A stretch of 64,000 nt of DNA from Liolophura sinensis (Eukaryota; Mollusca; Polyplacophora; Chitonida; Chitonidae). Below are positions 48,921 through 60,890 of the stretch, piece after piece (position 1 is the first letter of the stretch; each line of letters begins with the position of its first letter). Where the stretch lies: positions 24,069,704 through 24,133,703 of the forward strand of contig NC_088304.1 in assembly GCF_032854445.1 (NCBI RefSeq), written 5' to 3'. The position numbers and the translations under genes are program-made. The notes beneath the pieces were generated by a model. That model had not been told where the DNA came from. It saw only the letters and a list, made by a program, of their open reading frames with translations, and made no database searches.

Positions 48921-50135
48921 AAACAAATTCGTGACGAGCTCGAGGACAAAAGGGACAAAGCACCACGGAAAGTTCGGGGGGATGAAGCTAGGAGGGCTAA
49001 AAAATAGCTCAATCTTGACTAACGGACACCGATAATTCTTCAGCCGATTGTGACAGTGGGGAAATGGTCTCAGTGGACTCAGATGATGGCACAGCGCAGG
49101 AAAACAAAGATTACGCGTTAATGTTGATGTCTATGTGCTGGTTGCATTCGAGAAAAACCGGTAAAGAGAAACAACATGTAGATTACATTCCCAAAGTTTC
49201 ATCTTAAGTAGATGAGAATGGAGACCTGGATGTGGACGGAGACCAGAATGTACGGAGCAAGTTTGTCCGACCCTGTCTGCCAGACAGTGCACAAATGTCA
49301 AAAGAACAGTTACATGCCATTCTTCCCAATCCAATGTGCAGTGGAACCACAAATCGAACGAAAGGTGGTCTTATTTTTCCACTGATTTTGGACGGCTGGA
49401 TATACGACAGTTTTTCGACAGTGAAAAACACAAATAAAAACCATAGATGGTCTTATTTTCTCGTTCATTTTGGATGTCTGGACATTTGACAGCTACGAAA
49501 CCAAAATCTCAGGAAAAGTTGCAACAATAAAACTATTAATTCAGCAATTCTTTTTGTTTGTTTGGATGTTATTTATTTTCAACAAATTAGTAACAGTATT
49601 AGAACATCTTGGGATATACTAGTATCATTTAATTGCTGGGAATTTTCTGTTCCCCAGGGGAATATGTCCAATATGTTGCAGTGATGATTAGAAGCTTCAA
49701 GACCTGAGTACGGTTTGCTTGAGTACACCTGACAGATGTTCGTTCCGTGTCTTGTCCCAGGTCACCTCGCATCGTCCCACTGACCCAGTTAATCCCATGT
49801 TGTCACAGATTACCCCATATTCGGGATGATTTTTGTTAGGTCTGTTATTAGACTAGTCCACATTATTTCACATTAAAATGGTACACGGTGTGGGATTATG
49901 TTATGACAATAAGGCAGTTGCCATATCATACAGAGTTATGATGATGTAAGTTTTCTCGCGAAGGTTGATTATGAGGTGGCATGGAATGTCCCACTTCTCC
50001 CCAGTCTCTCCTATCGATAAATATTTATTCAAATATAACTTTCGATTAAATATTCATTTAGCTTGCCATAATCTAATTGTGGACTGATTGTACATTGACA
50101 GATTCGCATCCAAAATGACTGACCTCTCTACGGAT

Positions 50136-50350
50136 GAGTGAGTGAGCGAGTGCGTGGGGTTTAGCGTCTTACTCAACAATTTTTCGGTCATATGATGACG
50201 AAAGAATCCTTAGAGTGTATGTAATGTGGCTCCGTGTTGCAGGGCGGATTTCCACCGCTCTTTTATCTCGTGCTGCTTCACTGAGACGACTTACCGTGCT
50301 GATACGAGTCAACCAGTCATTGCACTATTCCCTTCATGCTGAACGCCAAC
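50136..50350 (-). mobile_element. SINE B body without head
   Basis: GTGGGGTTTAGCGTCTTACTC, TCATATGATGACGAAAG, GGATTTCCACCGCTCTT, to CCTTCATGCTGAACG. Confidence 0.8.
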
Positions 50351-51494
50351 TTTACGGATGACGTTTCTCCTCTGTCCTCTCTCTGGCTTTGTCTTATATA
50401 TAGGTGGATTCGCTTGTGTCTAGATAACTTTTGGTGCCAACCCAAATTAACTGACCGAGTATCAAAGTAACCTTTGCGTGCAGTAACGTAAGAGTTAAAG
50501 GTTAGCTAACATTCTTTGAAGGCATTTGCGTTATTAAATGTACAGTTCTGGAGCGTATTGACTAACATATTTAAACCTCCCATTAAAACCCAGGTTAAAC
50601 CTTCACAGAAACTTAAGTTGTATATGTGTAAAAACAAGCAAACGAAAACCAAATAGCGAGAAAAAGAATAAAATGTAGCTATTTGCACATTTTTTGTCGT
50701 CTTCATTTTGCATTCAAATGATATTGTAGAGGCTCGCACATTTTGTGATCTCATAAAAGAAAGCATATATCTTATAATAGTTTCAGTGATAAATAATTAA
50801 TGAGAAAACATATGGAGACAACATTCGTGTAAACAAACTAAAAAATCAGAAATTAATCACGTTTATTTCTTTGCCCCTGTTCTGTCTGAGGTGTCACCCC
50901 AGATAATGAGGTCGTGCCACTGAGGTCGTTTTGTTCTCTTGAGGTGATTGTGGCGTGGGGGCATAAAAACACGAATTGTTGTTTTCTAGATTGTTGTTTT
51001 CATATTCATTCATTTAATTAAATACATTTAGACTGGTTTATAACCCGAATCATTCCAAGTCAAGCAAAAGAAAAACATAGTTTTGGATAAAATATATAAC
51101 ACTGAATTCATATGAATATAGTCATTTTGTATATATTGGATTTTCAGTAAGAGAAGCATCTTGTCCCATGTGAAAATTATTCTTTGTCATTAGGAATATA
51201 AAAACTGGTAGGTTTAAAACGTCTAAAATATATGATGTATGCATGCACGCAAACATACCAGTTTTCTATCTTCAAATATACTCACGAATCAAGCAGTATA
51301 CACTTGGTTACATAAAATGATATGACAGGATTCAACCAACTGAACTAGGCTATGTATCTACCGTATAGTATACATCCATAACATTTCAAAACTTGCGAGA
51401 GATATCTGAGAGAATATAAACTTCTAAAGTAAAAAAAACCATCACATTTCGCCCATGAGAGGCACGTTTTACCTGTACCAAATTATCCCCCCTC
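50351..51494. other. No recognised gene
   Basis: AT-rich unique sequence; nothing supported. Confidence 0.6.
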
Positions 51495-51960
51495 CCACCC
51501 CCGCGCAGAAATACGTGTTAGGTAGAATTAGTTAAAAATATATGCAGTGATGTATTCAATATATTTAATGTCACTGGTCGAAAATTGCTCTTAACGCTCT
51601 ATCCAATTTTGCTTTGCGTTCGGGTTAAGTATTTGGGGGCTCTTTTCATTAAAGATTTCTAGCAATGCTCATGAAACTTACGAGGAATATCGATAAAAAG
51701 GCTTGTGGTCGGAAACAAGAATAACATACGACTCTGTTTGAGTCTTATTTCCACCAGTGTGGTGCGAACCACAATATAGAGAGTAAAACCAGAGCAGCGA
51801 CGACAGTGTGATAGCTGGCAAAACCAAATCAAATGTATAATGTAAATCTACACACTACCTCTTCAATTAGACCAAAATGGCACCTCGATATGTAATGTAC
51901 CATAACATTTTCAGTGAACTCATTAATTGTGGATAATAATACATAATAGCTGGCAACAAA
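51495..51960 (+). repeat. Family C, two diverged pieces
   Basis: 51495-51610 (TGCAGTGATGTATTC, TTAATGTCACTGGTCG) and 51775-51900 (TATAGAGAGTAAAACCAGAG, GACGACAGTGTGATAGCTGG). Confidence 0.65.
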
Positions 51961-52048
51961 ACTAGATTTAGTTTAGCATAAGCTTGTTTTATGGAGGTAC
52001 ACAGCATAGAAGTTCGTGGGAAATTCTAGAAGCTATTGTATATATATA

Positions 52049-52848
52049 TGTTATGTGAACAACTGCCGTCAGCTTCTAAATTTAGCTTGCCACTGTTTAC
52101 ATATGCTGAGTTCAGGGCCTGCTCTCTGCCTCTGCCTTACAATGTTCCAGAATACACTTAGTTCGGGGCCTGTTTGTTTACAACAAGTGTTCAAGAATTT
52201 TCTTATTCTAGAAAATTCCACCAGTCTATATAAGACCTATGAAAGCAGGTCAAAGGAGGAGAAAGGAGAATTATTGAGAGGTTTGGATGCTTTCGCTGTG
52301 TTTTACTTTAGTAGGCCTTTTGTGCTGAATTTTGGTGTCTTTATAGCCTCTGGCTTTGTTATATCATATCTCCACCGAGCACTTGTTCAGTCTGAACTTG
52401 TAAGCCTATATTTAATTTGTGCTCTTGTGTACACAGTGCTTATTAGTACACGGACCCTGTCTGTGGAATTTTGTGTATATTTCGCCATACACTCAGTTAT
52501 ACTGTGGATTTTCTCTCTTATTTGTGCATTTATGCCTGTATGGTTTTCAGCATTGTTTGGACTTGACACCGTTGTACATGTAAGTACTTTAGTATTTGAA
52601 TAGATACTGCTATCCTTTCTTGTTAAACTTAAGTACTTTAGTATTTGTATAGGCCTAGATACTGCTATCCTTCTTGTTAAACTTAAGTACTTTAGTATTT
52701 GTAAAAGCCTTGTTATCTGTTCTTGTTAAAAGTAATAAATTGTTGTAAAATAAAATCTGCTGGTTTGGGTTACTTTTATGTGCGGCTAAACTGTCGTGTA
52801 TTTCGAACAAGCCACCTCTTCATAATACAGACAGTTTGGGTCGTAACA
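52049..52848 (+). mobile_element. Solo LTR of a Ty3/gypsy-type element (800 bp)
   Basis: The segment begins TGTTA and ends TAACA, a 5-bp inverted terminus, and is flanked by the 4-bp direct repeat TATA on both sides. It carries a TATA motif (CTATATAAGACC near 52227) and a poly(A)-type AATAAA near 52735. Its 3' part is the reverse complement of 63240-63550, where it is joined to gypsy pol, which is what identifies it as an LTR. The 195-residue open frame inside (52016-52603) has no recognisable domain and is treated as incidental. Confidence 0.75.
52572..52725 (+). repeat. Tandem repeat in the LTR (3 units)
   Basis: Three units starting AAGTACTTTAGTATTTG repeat within the LTR, each followed by a TGCTATCC- or TTATCTG-type segment and CTTGTTAAA. 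At least two units are present in the second LTR copy at 63.4 kb, so they predate the split of the two copies. Confidence 0.75.
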
Positions 52849-52867
52849 TATATACATCACACAAAAA

Positions 52868-53125
52868 AGCCTAGCACGGTACACGATTTGAATACTGATT
52901 TCACTCAGTCGCCTAGAACAAACTTTGCGTCTTTTCTACATCTTTGGAAACTGTTGACCGCTTTTTTACGATTCCGTCCTATTTTCGTACTTTATATAAT
53001 TTCTTAGTTCCTTGGTATTTTGTGTTAAATGTCTTTTTGGGAATTGGCCTTACGATTATTGACCCGGAACGTCCTTATTGGTTGAGGGCTGGCATACCAA
53101 TGTGTTTCAGGGCATAGAATAATAG
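52868..53125 (-). repeat. Family D copy beside the solo LTR
   Basis: GTACACGATTTGAATACTG, CTTTATATAATTTCTTAGTTC, ATTGACCCGGAACGTCC, GCATACCAATGTGTTTC. Confidence 0.75.
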
Positions 53126-53323
53126 TAGATTAATTAAGATAAGAAATATGTACTTTCAGAAAAGTGAGTAAAAATAAAACCAAAACATATCAAACATATT
53201 CAAATGTACATATACCAATCTGTTTCGGGGCATAGAATAATAGTAGATTATTGAATATGTTGGAACATATCCAACATATTCAAATGTATATGTACTGGGA
53301 CTAGAAAACGGACAAATTCAGAT

Positions 53324-53510
53324 GATGACCGAGCAGCCTCTCACAAATGCGGTGGCTGTGAGTTTAAGTCCAACTTATCCTAGCTTCATCTCCGGCCGTA
53401 CGTGGGAAGACCTGCCAGCCCGGTTTCCTCCCAACCTAATGCTGGTTACCGTTGTATAAGTGAAATATTCTTGAGTACGGCGTAAAACACCAATCCAATA
53501 AATAAATTTA
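53324..53510 (+). mobile_element. SINE A with 5'-truncated head
   Basis: Starts within the head (CAGCCTCTCACAAATGCGG), continues through TCCGGCCGTACGTGGGAAG, has a small deletion in the body, and ends in the AATAAATAAAT tail. Confidence 0.8.
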
Positions 53511-53619
53511 GATGCGTTCAAAGATGTATATATTCCCATTCCCGGGACGAGGGGATGTAACAGAGATACATAATTTATTATCGAAAACTTACATAGCAGC
53601 ATGTTACAACATTTGAGTA

Positions 53620-53800
53620 CTAAGTTAACTCATTCTCCTAGAACATTCTTTGCGTCTTTCCAAGATCATTAACAACTGTTAACTGTTTCTTTGTGCAGCA
53701 CACCACCCTATTTTCGTATACTTTATATACTTTCTTAGTTCTTTGGTAGTTTATGGTAAACCTCATGTTGGGAATTAGCCTTGCGATTATTGACATGGTA
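53620..53800 (-). repeat. Family D copy
   Basis: CAACTGTTAACTGTTTC, TTCGTATACTTTATATAC, TTGCGATTATTGACATGG. Confidence 0.7.
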
Positions 53801-54937
53801 CGAAATGTGCTGAAATAAAAAAGAAAGGCTGTTGTCGCCCAAACGGATCTGTCCCTCTGCCCTCTGCTGAGCAGGGTGTTATTGGTCTGAACAGTTCTAT
53901 AGCATTACAGAAGAAATTATGGCTTGGTAACACTATGCATATTGGCCTCCTTGGCGTAGATGGGAATTGGAAGTCGAAATAGCGAAATGTGCAGCTTAAA
54001 ACCACCGGTCAGGCATACCTTGAGTTCCCTGAAGAAGGGTCACGTGCAACTCCTTCAGATCACCAGCGGTTATTTCATCCTAAAGCCTTCCTGTCTCACC
54101 AGCTCTATTCGAATGTGTACACCTGACAGTTCCTTCTACCTCGCTATAAACCACTTGGTACAAATGTCAGCCACTTGAGCATAATACTCTCCGTTCCATG
54201 ATAATAATGTTGACTGACTTTGAACGTTGACCTCCCAGAACGGTTGACAAATCACAGCGCCAGGAAATCAACAGCCACTCGTTTTGTTTCACTCTGAAGT
54301 AGCTCCGACCACAGTCATGCAACTTACTGGGCATAAGTGTCCAGTGAAAACCAGTATGCCACTGCGTCTGTTGAAATGCAGAAAAACATGAGCGCGATTA
54401 TCGCAAATAAAGCCCCATCCTCGTTTTCTACCGCAGTTAAGCCTGTACATTCCCCTCTTGCGTCGACCTCACATTACTTCATTGATTCAACACGTGAACC
54501 AGTCTCTCTGGCGGATTCCCGCACCTTTCTTAACAGTCATGACACCAGTCACCTTACCGCCACTCACACCCACAGCATTTATTGTTATAAAAATGCATGT
54601 AGAACCAGCTGCTTGGATATCATTACATATTATCGTATTGTAATAAAACTGTTACAATAAAAAGTTAAGAGAACTTGGAGAGTACTCTTAACTTATTATT
54701 AACCTTTTCAATGTTTGTAATCCACGAGCTTTTTACCGATGCCGCTAGGTGTCTGTCTGTTATGTCATATCATATATTACATAGCAATTCATTCATCATT
54801 GTACATACTGATAAAATCTGTCCCCCTGACACTAAACCAACACCATGAATGTTTATTACAACTTTTGTACTTTTTTGAGAGTCTATTGTATGCTTACATG
54901 TTCTTCATTTGGCACAATCCTTTTTAAGCCGGATGAG
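53801..54937. other. Unassigned stretch with a possible 3' exon
   Basis: An open plus frame (54337-54660, 107 residues, Ser/Thr/His-rich) ends just before AATAAAA signals at 54644-54662. Family membership and splicing are not visible. Confidence 0.35.
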
Positions 54938-55019
54938 CACGCCCCGCGGGTCGCGGCACGAGAACGGAACCATTCGCGCGCGATCTTCACCGTCCTCGTG
55001 CCGTGGGCGGCGGGGCGTA
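54938..55019. repeat. GC-rich inverted repeat (hairpin)
   Basis: Arms near 54938-54967 (ACGCCCCGCGGGTCGCGGCA) and 54990-55019 pair imperfectly around a CGCGCG-containing loop. Composition is strikingly unlike the AT-rich surroundings. Confidence 0.7.
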
Positions 55020-55251
55020 ATGTCCTCCTGTGGCTTCCATATAGTCCTCCTGAAGATAACTTAATGGTAATATACATAGATGGTCAAAATGAATTTCTTT
55101 CCTTTGCTTATTTACTATGCTAAGCTGTTCACTGGATCAGCTAGATTCGATTTTCTAATTGTGTGCAACTTTGATTACCTTTGATTGAACTGTGACCACA
55201 AATATAGAAAGGTATGATTTTTAAAGTTTGTGTGCAACACCAACCCTAGGA

Positions 55252-55410
55252 GACATTCGTATACCAGCCGTCAACCAAAATGGACATTCCAGGTCATTAA
55301 TCGCAAGCTCAATTCCCAAAACACAAATCATCAAAGAACTAAAAAAAAGTTCCACTTTGATTGCAACTGTTCATCGTAGCGATCTAATTCAACACAATTG
55401 ACATTTGGTC
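55252..55410 (+). repeat. Family D copy with central deletion
   Basis: GACATTCGTATACCAGCCGTC is joined through a short middle to TTGATTGCAACTGTTCATC and GATCTAATTCAACACAATTG. Confidence 0.75.
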
Positions 55411-55509
55411 TAGCGTTGTTATTTCTATTAAAGATGAAGAAAACATGAAAGTAATGTCAAAATCAGATAAAAGGGCGTCAAAACGTATCTGCAAATATGG
55501 TTTTTATTT

Positions 55510-55919
55510 TTTTTTTCAATTTTTTTGGCAGGAGAAAAGGGTATTTGAAAATGTTTTTGTATGGTGAGTATTTCGGACCACCTTTTGGTATTTATGGCCA
55601 TTACATTCTAAGTAATGGATGTGATTCATGTGTAATAAACTTATTTGAATGTAAATTTGTTGTTTATATTCATACATAGGGATTTAATCTGAATTATGAT
55701 AATATTTATGAATATATTTAAAACATAAATAAGATAAATCCAGCTTGAACACATTTGTTAGCTGAAAAGATCAAATTCGTGTACAAATATACTTATTAAA
55801 CACGTGTTACATCCTCATTCATAACACCATCACACCAACACAAATATACCGAAAGGTGGTCCGAAAAACCCACCATACAACAATTATTTTCAGGTGTCTT
55901 CTTCTCTTTAAAGAAAAAT

Positions 55920-56014
<95 letters not shown>

Positions 56015-56252
56015 TTAAACAAGAGTATACTTCTCTCATTTAGCTTCAATTCCATAAAGAATCCTTCGCACTCCTAAAAAATCCATCTTGAACACATTTG
56101 TTAGCTGAAAAGACCAAATTCTTGTACAAATATATTAAACATGTGTTACATCATCATTTATAACACCATTACACCAACAATATATATACCAATACATCCA
56201 CTATGCAACAATTATTTTTAGGTGTCTTTTTCTCTTTGAAAAAAGGGGAAAA
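55510..56252. repeat. Foldback repeat with a third direct copy
   Basis: 55510-55690 and 55740-55918 are diverged inverted copies (GTATGGTGAGTATTTCGGACC against its complement near 55850). 56083-56252 repeats the second arm in direct orientation (CTTGAACACATTTGTTAGC). A long (TA)n separates the last two. Probably a MITE-like foldback. Confidence 0.65.
55922..56011. repeat. (TA)n microsatellite
   Basis: Uninterrupted alternating TA of about 90 bases, between foldback arm copies. Confidence 0.98.
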
Positions 56253-58566
56253 AGTATTGAAAACATTTACAAAAAACTTTTCGCACTCTTTTATCTGTGC
56301 ACTGTATAACTTTTATGTTTTCTTCACCTTTAACGCAAGAAGCGAAAAAGTATACTTATGTTTTCAATATAAGTAGATTTATCTTTTCAACAGGAGTATT
56401 TCTTTCCTCTAATTTAGCTGTCAACAGGATTCAGGAGGATGTACTAAGTTCTTTGGCTTGACCTCTCTCAGAATGGACCCTCTAAACTGTTAGGGCCTGT
56501 ACCCGTCTTGGCCTGAGTCACTGCACTGTATAATTATACTGTCTTTGCTGGCAAAAGGGTCTGTTATACACGTGCCCAACAGTATGAGGTGAATATTTCC
56601 CCCCAGAAAATGGCGGTATAGAGAAATGCATGAGCATTGTTGAGATTGACACAAGATATTACATATAGATATTGACACAAGTACAAATTTGCGCTGGAGG
56701 ATTGCAATAAATGCATACAAAGTCTCACCCAAATGTATACTCATAATATCAGCGGCCTATCTCGTCATTCTTTATCCGACCCCCCACTGACAAATTCAGC
56801 TTCATTCTCCGATAAGCTTCGTGACCCAATAATCGGGGAAAATCCATACGCAAACTATTTTTGGACGGATTACATCGTATGATCCGATGGGATGGATGCT
56901 GACTGACTCCACGTGCAGGAAATGTCAACAGCTAAATATTAAATTAAAACTGAAAGTTTTTCGTGAAACTGGTCAGGGAAAAACGGCGGATTTGAAAAAG
57001 ATATGGGCATATATGATCGCCGACAATGAAAAGTCACTGTGCTTTTGCGTTGTAGATCGTCTGGAAATTAAGACAACAACAACAGCCGGTCAATCACTTC
57101 GTCACAAATGTTTCAAGACTGTTATTGTAATATTCTTACAAGTCAGCAAGTGAATAAACCTACAGCCAGTGATGGGGAATTTAGTCAGGGACAGAACTGC
57201 CACAGTCTGGGTAATAATTCCTGTTGATGTTTGATGTTTAGCTGCGTTTAATTCGTTGGCACAACTGACTCAAGATTTATGTGACGGAAAATTTCTCAAT
57301 TTGGACTATAGCGGAGAATGAAGCTATATTTCAGCTGCTGATCGAGAAAAGAATGACGAAATGGCCCACTGATATTATGAGTGTAACACAGAAGAGAAAT
57401 TTCTTGAATTAATTTCAGAGCGTAATTACGGTGAGCATAAATGGAGTTCTCAATGAGTTTCTGGGACTTCATTTCTTCATTCAGTATGTGGCACTACCAT
57501 TTTCCATGAACTGAATGCGGATTTGTTTGAAAATTTAATTCCACGATAGTCAACATGAAGTGAAAGAAACTTATGTACCTACATATGTGATCTTCTTTCT
57601 ATAAATCTGCCTAGTTCGTATTTCGCCTAAATTTGAAATTTTAGCTTCATTTCCGTAAAGAATCATTTGCACTCCTAACCGACCGCAATTTCATACAGGA
57701 TAATCAAATTTAATGGTCTAGAAATGGGTATAGAACCTGTGAATATCTGATTCATTTCGGGCTTTTTGGTGCTTTGGTCTTTGGGGGTCTTCTCAAATTC
57801 AATAAGCTCAACCGCGTTTCAGGGGTCTTGTGAGTTCACGCAGATATCAGCAAGACAGATGGAGGCTCTCGCAAACTACCGCAGGAAAAAGACATGATTT
57901 TACGTTAGGTGCCAACAGGGGTTAGATTAAGGTTTTGGTCTAGTGCATACTTATAGTTTCTCTGATCCACAGACCAGCTGTGGATATTTGATTTGGTGCT
58001 TCTTTTCCCGAATCAATATGTCAGGAACTCTGCATTGCTTTATATATACTTGACATCTCAAGAGAAGCCAGCTTCATTTAATAAAACTAGCGATGTACGA
58101 CATCATCTATCTTGATTTAATGAGCGATATTAACTCTTCAAAGCCCTGAACAATTTAATTTAAGATTTCAATCTTGAACATTCACGTGTTAAGGGTTATC
58201 GGGGGTTGAGGGTTATTATGAGGTAAATTGGCCTAAACTGTTGGCGACACAACAACAATAACATATGCCACATCGATCGGCTGCTCGGACTCATTCTTTA
58301 TCACCGATATTGCTTGACAACATAGAGACTTTACGCTGCCTGTTCGTTTCAATAAAGAACATCGTTCTCGGTTCATAGCACTACTTATTGCTGTTGTATA
58401 ATTTGGTGCTTAGGTATAAACCTGATAAAAACACACGTACATTTGGTTCGAAACAAGGAACTACACAGTTATTATAGGCACGATCTACGCGGGCCGCAAT
58501 GTCATTGGTTGTCGAGAGAGTAGGTTTCTGAAAACATTATATATGTTCAGTAGAACAAGGGTGATA
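56253..58566. other. No recognised gene
   Basis: Unique AT-rich sequence. A short sequence near 57637-57680 repeats 56038-56083 (TTTAGCTTCA...AAGAATC). The frame at 56887-57153 (88 residues) is unrecognised. Confidence 0.55.
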
Positions 58567-58665
58567 ACGTCCGCAGGTTGCTGGCAGACCATCACACGTA
58601 CGGCCGGAGAGGAAACCAGCACGAGCTGGTGAGAGGCTCATGGGTCATTGCACCGTGCTGGCTTT
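58567..58665 (-). mobile_element. SINE A internal fragment
   Basis: GTCCGCAGGTTGCTGGCAGA through GGCCGGAGAGGAAACCAGC to part of the head. Confidence 0.7.
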
Positions 58666-58726
58666 GAAATAAAAGAAGACCTTTCCTTTTCCACATATGA
58701 AGCTAGCGGTCAAAAAAGACAATAGC

Positions 58727-59130
58727 ATGACTGCCGTCAAAAGAAATTTACGTTCCGGGTCAATAATCGCAAAACCACCTTTTAAAGAACAAGTTCGCCA
58801 CAAACCACGAAAGAAATGAAAAAATATATAAAGTAAGAAATTAGGACGAATTCATTCAAAAAGAATTAGTCAGCAGTTTTCAATGATGAACGTTAAGTAC
58901 GACGTTAAACTCCAAGCACTCACTCACTCATTCACCCACTCACTCAGTGGTGAACAATTGAAAGTCACAATGAATATTTCAGGCGAATTTAGGAAAATCA
59001 GTGTCCCAATTGTATACATCTTTTATATTTTATCGTTTATGGCTTTGATTGCAACTGTTTCCATACCCAACGTGTCGGTGTAATTCAACACAACGAAGAT
59101 ACGGCCCCTAGCATGAAGCAGAGTACCAAA
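58727..59130 (+). repeat. Family D copy split by a SINE B tail
   Basis: GACTGCCGTC and TTCCGGGTCAATAATCGC start it; the 3' half resumes near 59040 with TTTGATTGCAACTGTTTCC. The intervening part includes the SINE B tail at 58893. A further D piece lies at 59537-59655. Confidence 0.7.
58893..58947 (+). mobile_element. SINE B 3' tail
   Basis: AGTACGACGTTAAACTCCAAG and the ACTCACTCATTCACCCACTC tail, inserted inside a family D copy. Confidence 0.75.
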
Positions 59131-59462
59131 GTATTTACATGGTCCGCATTTACTAAAAACAGAATTATACGCAATGATAAACTTATGAAGGTTACAGAGT
59201 GAAGGTTTGTGCTGAAATAACACTCTTAAAACTACACTGTTACATTTCACTTAGTGCCAATCACGACAAGTGACTGCTCTTATCTGACAAGTTTTTCATG
59301 TTTCAACATTCTTCAGAGGTGTTAATATTGTAACTCTAAGTCTTGGCTTAAGGCGTTAATTAACCACCTTCAAACTCTTTGATTAGAGCTGGAATGTGAA
59401 CATTTCGAGGAATGTTGAAATATTAACACTTAATGAAAAGTAATAATATAGCTGATAACAAG

Positions 59463-59536
59463 GCTGTCGGGACCTCAGTTGGCGTGTCAGGGCGGGGCAG
59501 TGACCCAGGAGCCTCTCACTGATGCGGTCGTTTGAA
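59463..59536 (+). mobile_element. SINE A head fragment
   Basis: GGGACCTCAGTTGGCGTG to GAGCCTCTCACTGATGCGG, then family D sequence. Confidence 0.6.
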
Positions 59537-59655
59537 GCAATAAAGAGAATATATCTGATTTCAGTCGAATTAAAGACAACTGTTTCGCCAATGGAATAGT
59601 GTGGATCTACACATTCATAAAAATGACCAAGGCTTCCTCTAGCATGAAGTGTATG

Positions 59656-59940
59656 CCAGGAGAGGATGACTTAAATTTGATTATTGTCAACTACAATCCA
59701 TGAATGGATTCAAGATATTTTAATTTTCAGGAGAAGATGACTTAAATTTGATTATTGTCAACTACAATCCATGAATGGATTTAAGAAATTTTAATTTTCA
59801 GGAGAGGATGACTTAAATTTGATTATTGTCAACTACAATCCATGAATGGATTCAAGAAATTTTAATTTTCAGGAGAGGATGACTTAAATTTGATTATTGT
59901 CAACTACAATCCATGAATGGATTCAAGAAATTTTAAGTTA
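59656..59940 (+). repeat. 71-bp tandem repeat (4 units)
   Basis: GATGACTTAAATTTGATTA starts at 59665, 59736, 59807 and 59878. Units are nearly identical, indicating recent amplification. Each contains CCATGAATGG. The array abuts a family D fragment. Confidence 0.95.
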
Positions 59941-60724
59941 AATTCAAATTAATTAATTTTCTCTTTAAGACACCTTTAGTTAGAAGGTATTCAAATTGTA
60001 ACTTTTAACTTCATAGCAGAAAGGGTAGAAATAATGCAAGTTTCAAGTTACAAGTTAGTTCTAACATCGACAATTTCAATCTATGTTGTAAAGCACTGGT
60101 GTTGAAGCTTCTAAGGCTATACTAAGAAGTGCCTCCCAAATGTACCAAGCATTAATTATTACAAGTAATAACAATAAGATGGAAGCTCTACGACGCTAAG
60201 GATATGATTTTCCGCTTAACCTAAGACAAGAGCAGCATAAAACATAGCACAGTTTTAATACAACTGCTACGTTTATATGAACAGTTGCAATAAAAGCGTA
60301 ACTGAAACACTTTTCTACTTTTTCTTGCTTCATGGTTTGATATTTTGCATATGGACTTTTTCAATGTTTAAAAATAAATTAGTATGGACTGCGTACTTCT
60401 TCGATTTCAATTGCATGCATGCACAGAAACACTGATAATATGCTTTCAGATGTAGCAAGTTTAAGTAGAAGCAACACTGAGACGACGAAGACTTTGATTT
60501 TTAATCCCAGTGATCTTTGTTTGTTAAAGCAGTCCTGTTACTCGAGGGTAGAGAGTGTGGACATGAGTCATCGTTCGCGCAGCTATGGCAAGCTGAGAAA
60601 AGGGAGATTTGGGTGGGTGTGGGGTAGGGGGATGCCATCCGACTAAAAATAATAACGTAAAATAATATACTGTCATATCCTGTCAATTAACTCTCCCTAT
60701 ACTAGATGTGAATTATCTACGTGA
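59941..60724. other. No recognised gene
   Basis: Unique sequence; the frame at 60419-60646 is unsupported. Confidence 0.6.
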
Positions 60725-60890
60725 TGAGGAATGATTTGCCTAATTTTTTTACCTAATTCTGCTTAACCGATGGTGCTGGCGGGCCTGTAATTTGTTACCG
60801 TTTATGCATTTAAATTGACAAGAGTGTGTACTGTCGTCGCTGCTCTGGATTTACTCTTTGACTTTACGTATTTATAGTATCGCAAGGCAT
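60725..60890 (-). repeat. Family C copy, shortened
   Basis: TTACCTAATTCTGCTTAACC, TTTGTTACCGTTTATGC, TGTCGTCGCTGCTCTGG. Confidence 0.7.

Larger units (their letters stand above)
46953..49480 (+). pseudogene. Decayed pogo/Jerky-like DDE transposase
   Basis: Translated pieces match the pogo/Tigger/Jerky group (CENP-B-type DDE domain). An N-terminal psq-like helix-turn-helix follows the ATG at 46953. A CENP-B-type segment with RAFMKRNPSLTLRSPE lies near 47220-47270. Then come NLDETGLT with the first catalytic Asp (about 47390), VMDNHESHLS with the second (47651), and QPLDRFVF with the third (47759), giving a DD35D spacing. A KNPGKTTTI/TGIWPFD C-terminal section follows. The gene is broken by a frameshift near 47430, a small deletion plus shift near 47555, a shift near 47632, and one extra T in a T7 run at 47791-47797. 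In-frame tandem repeats expand the C-terminus. Past them, a KFVRP...LPNPMCSGTTNRTK stretch (49255-49370) resembles the tail found in this family. It is inactive. Confidence 0.8.

Noticed and set aside
52016-52603. 195-residue plus-strand frame with hydrophobic stretches
   Set aside because: It lies within the solo LTR, has no domain, and starts outside the LTR boundary.
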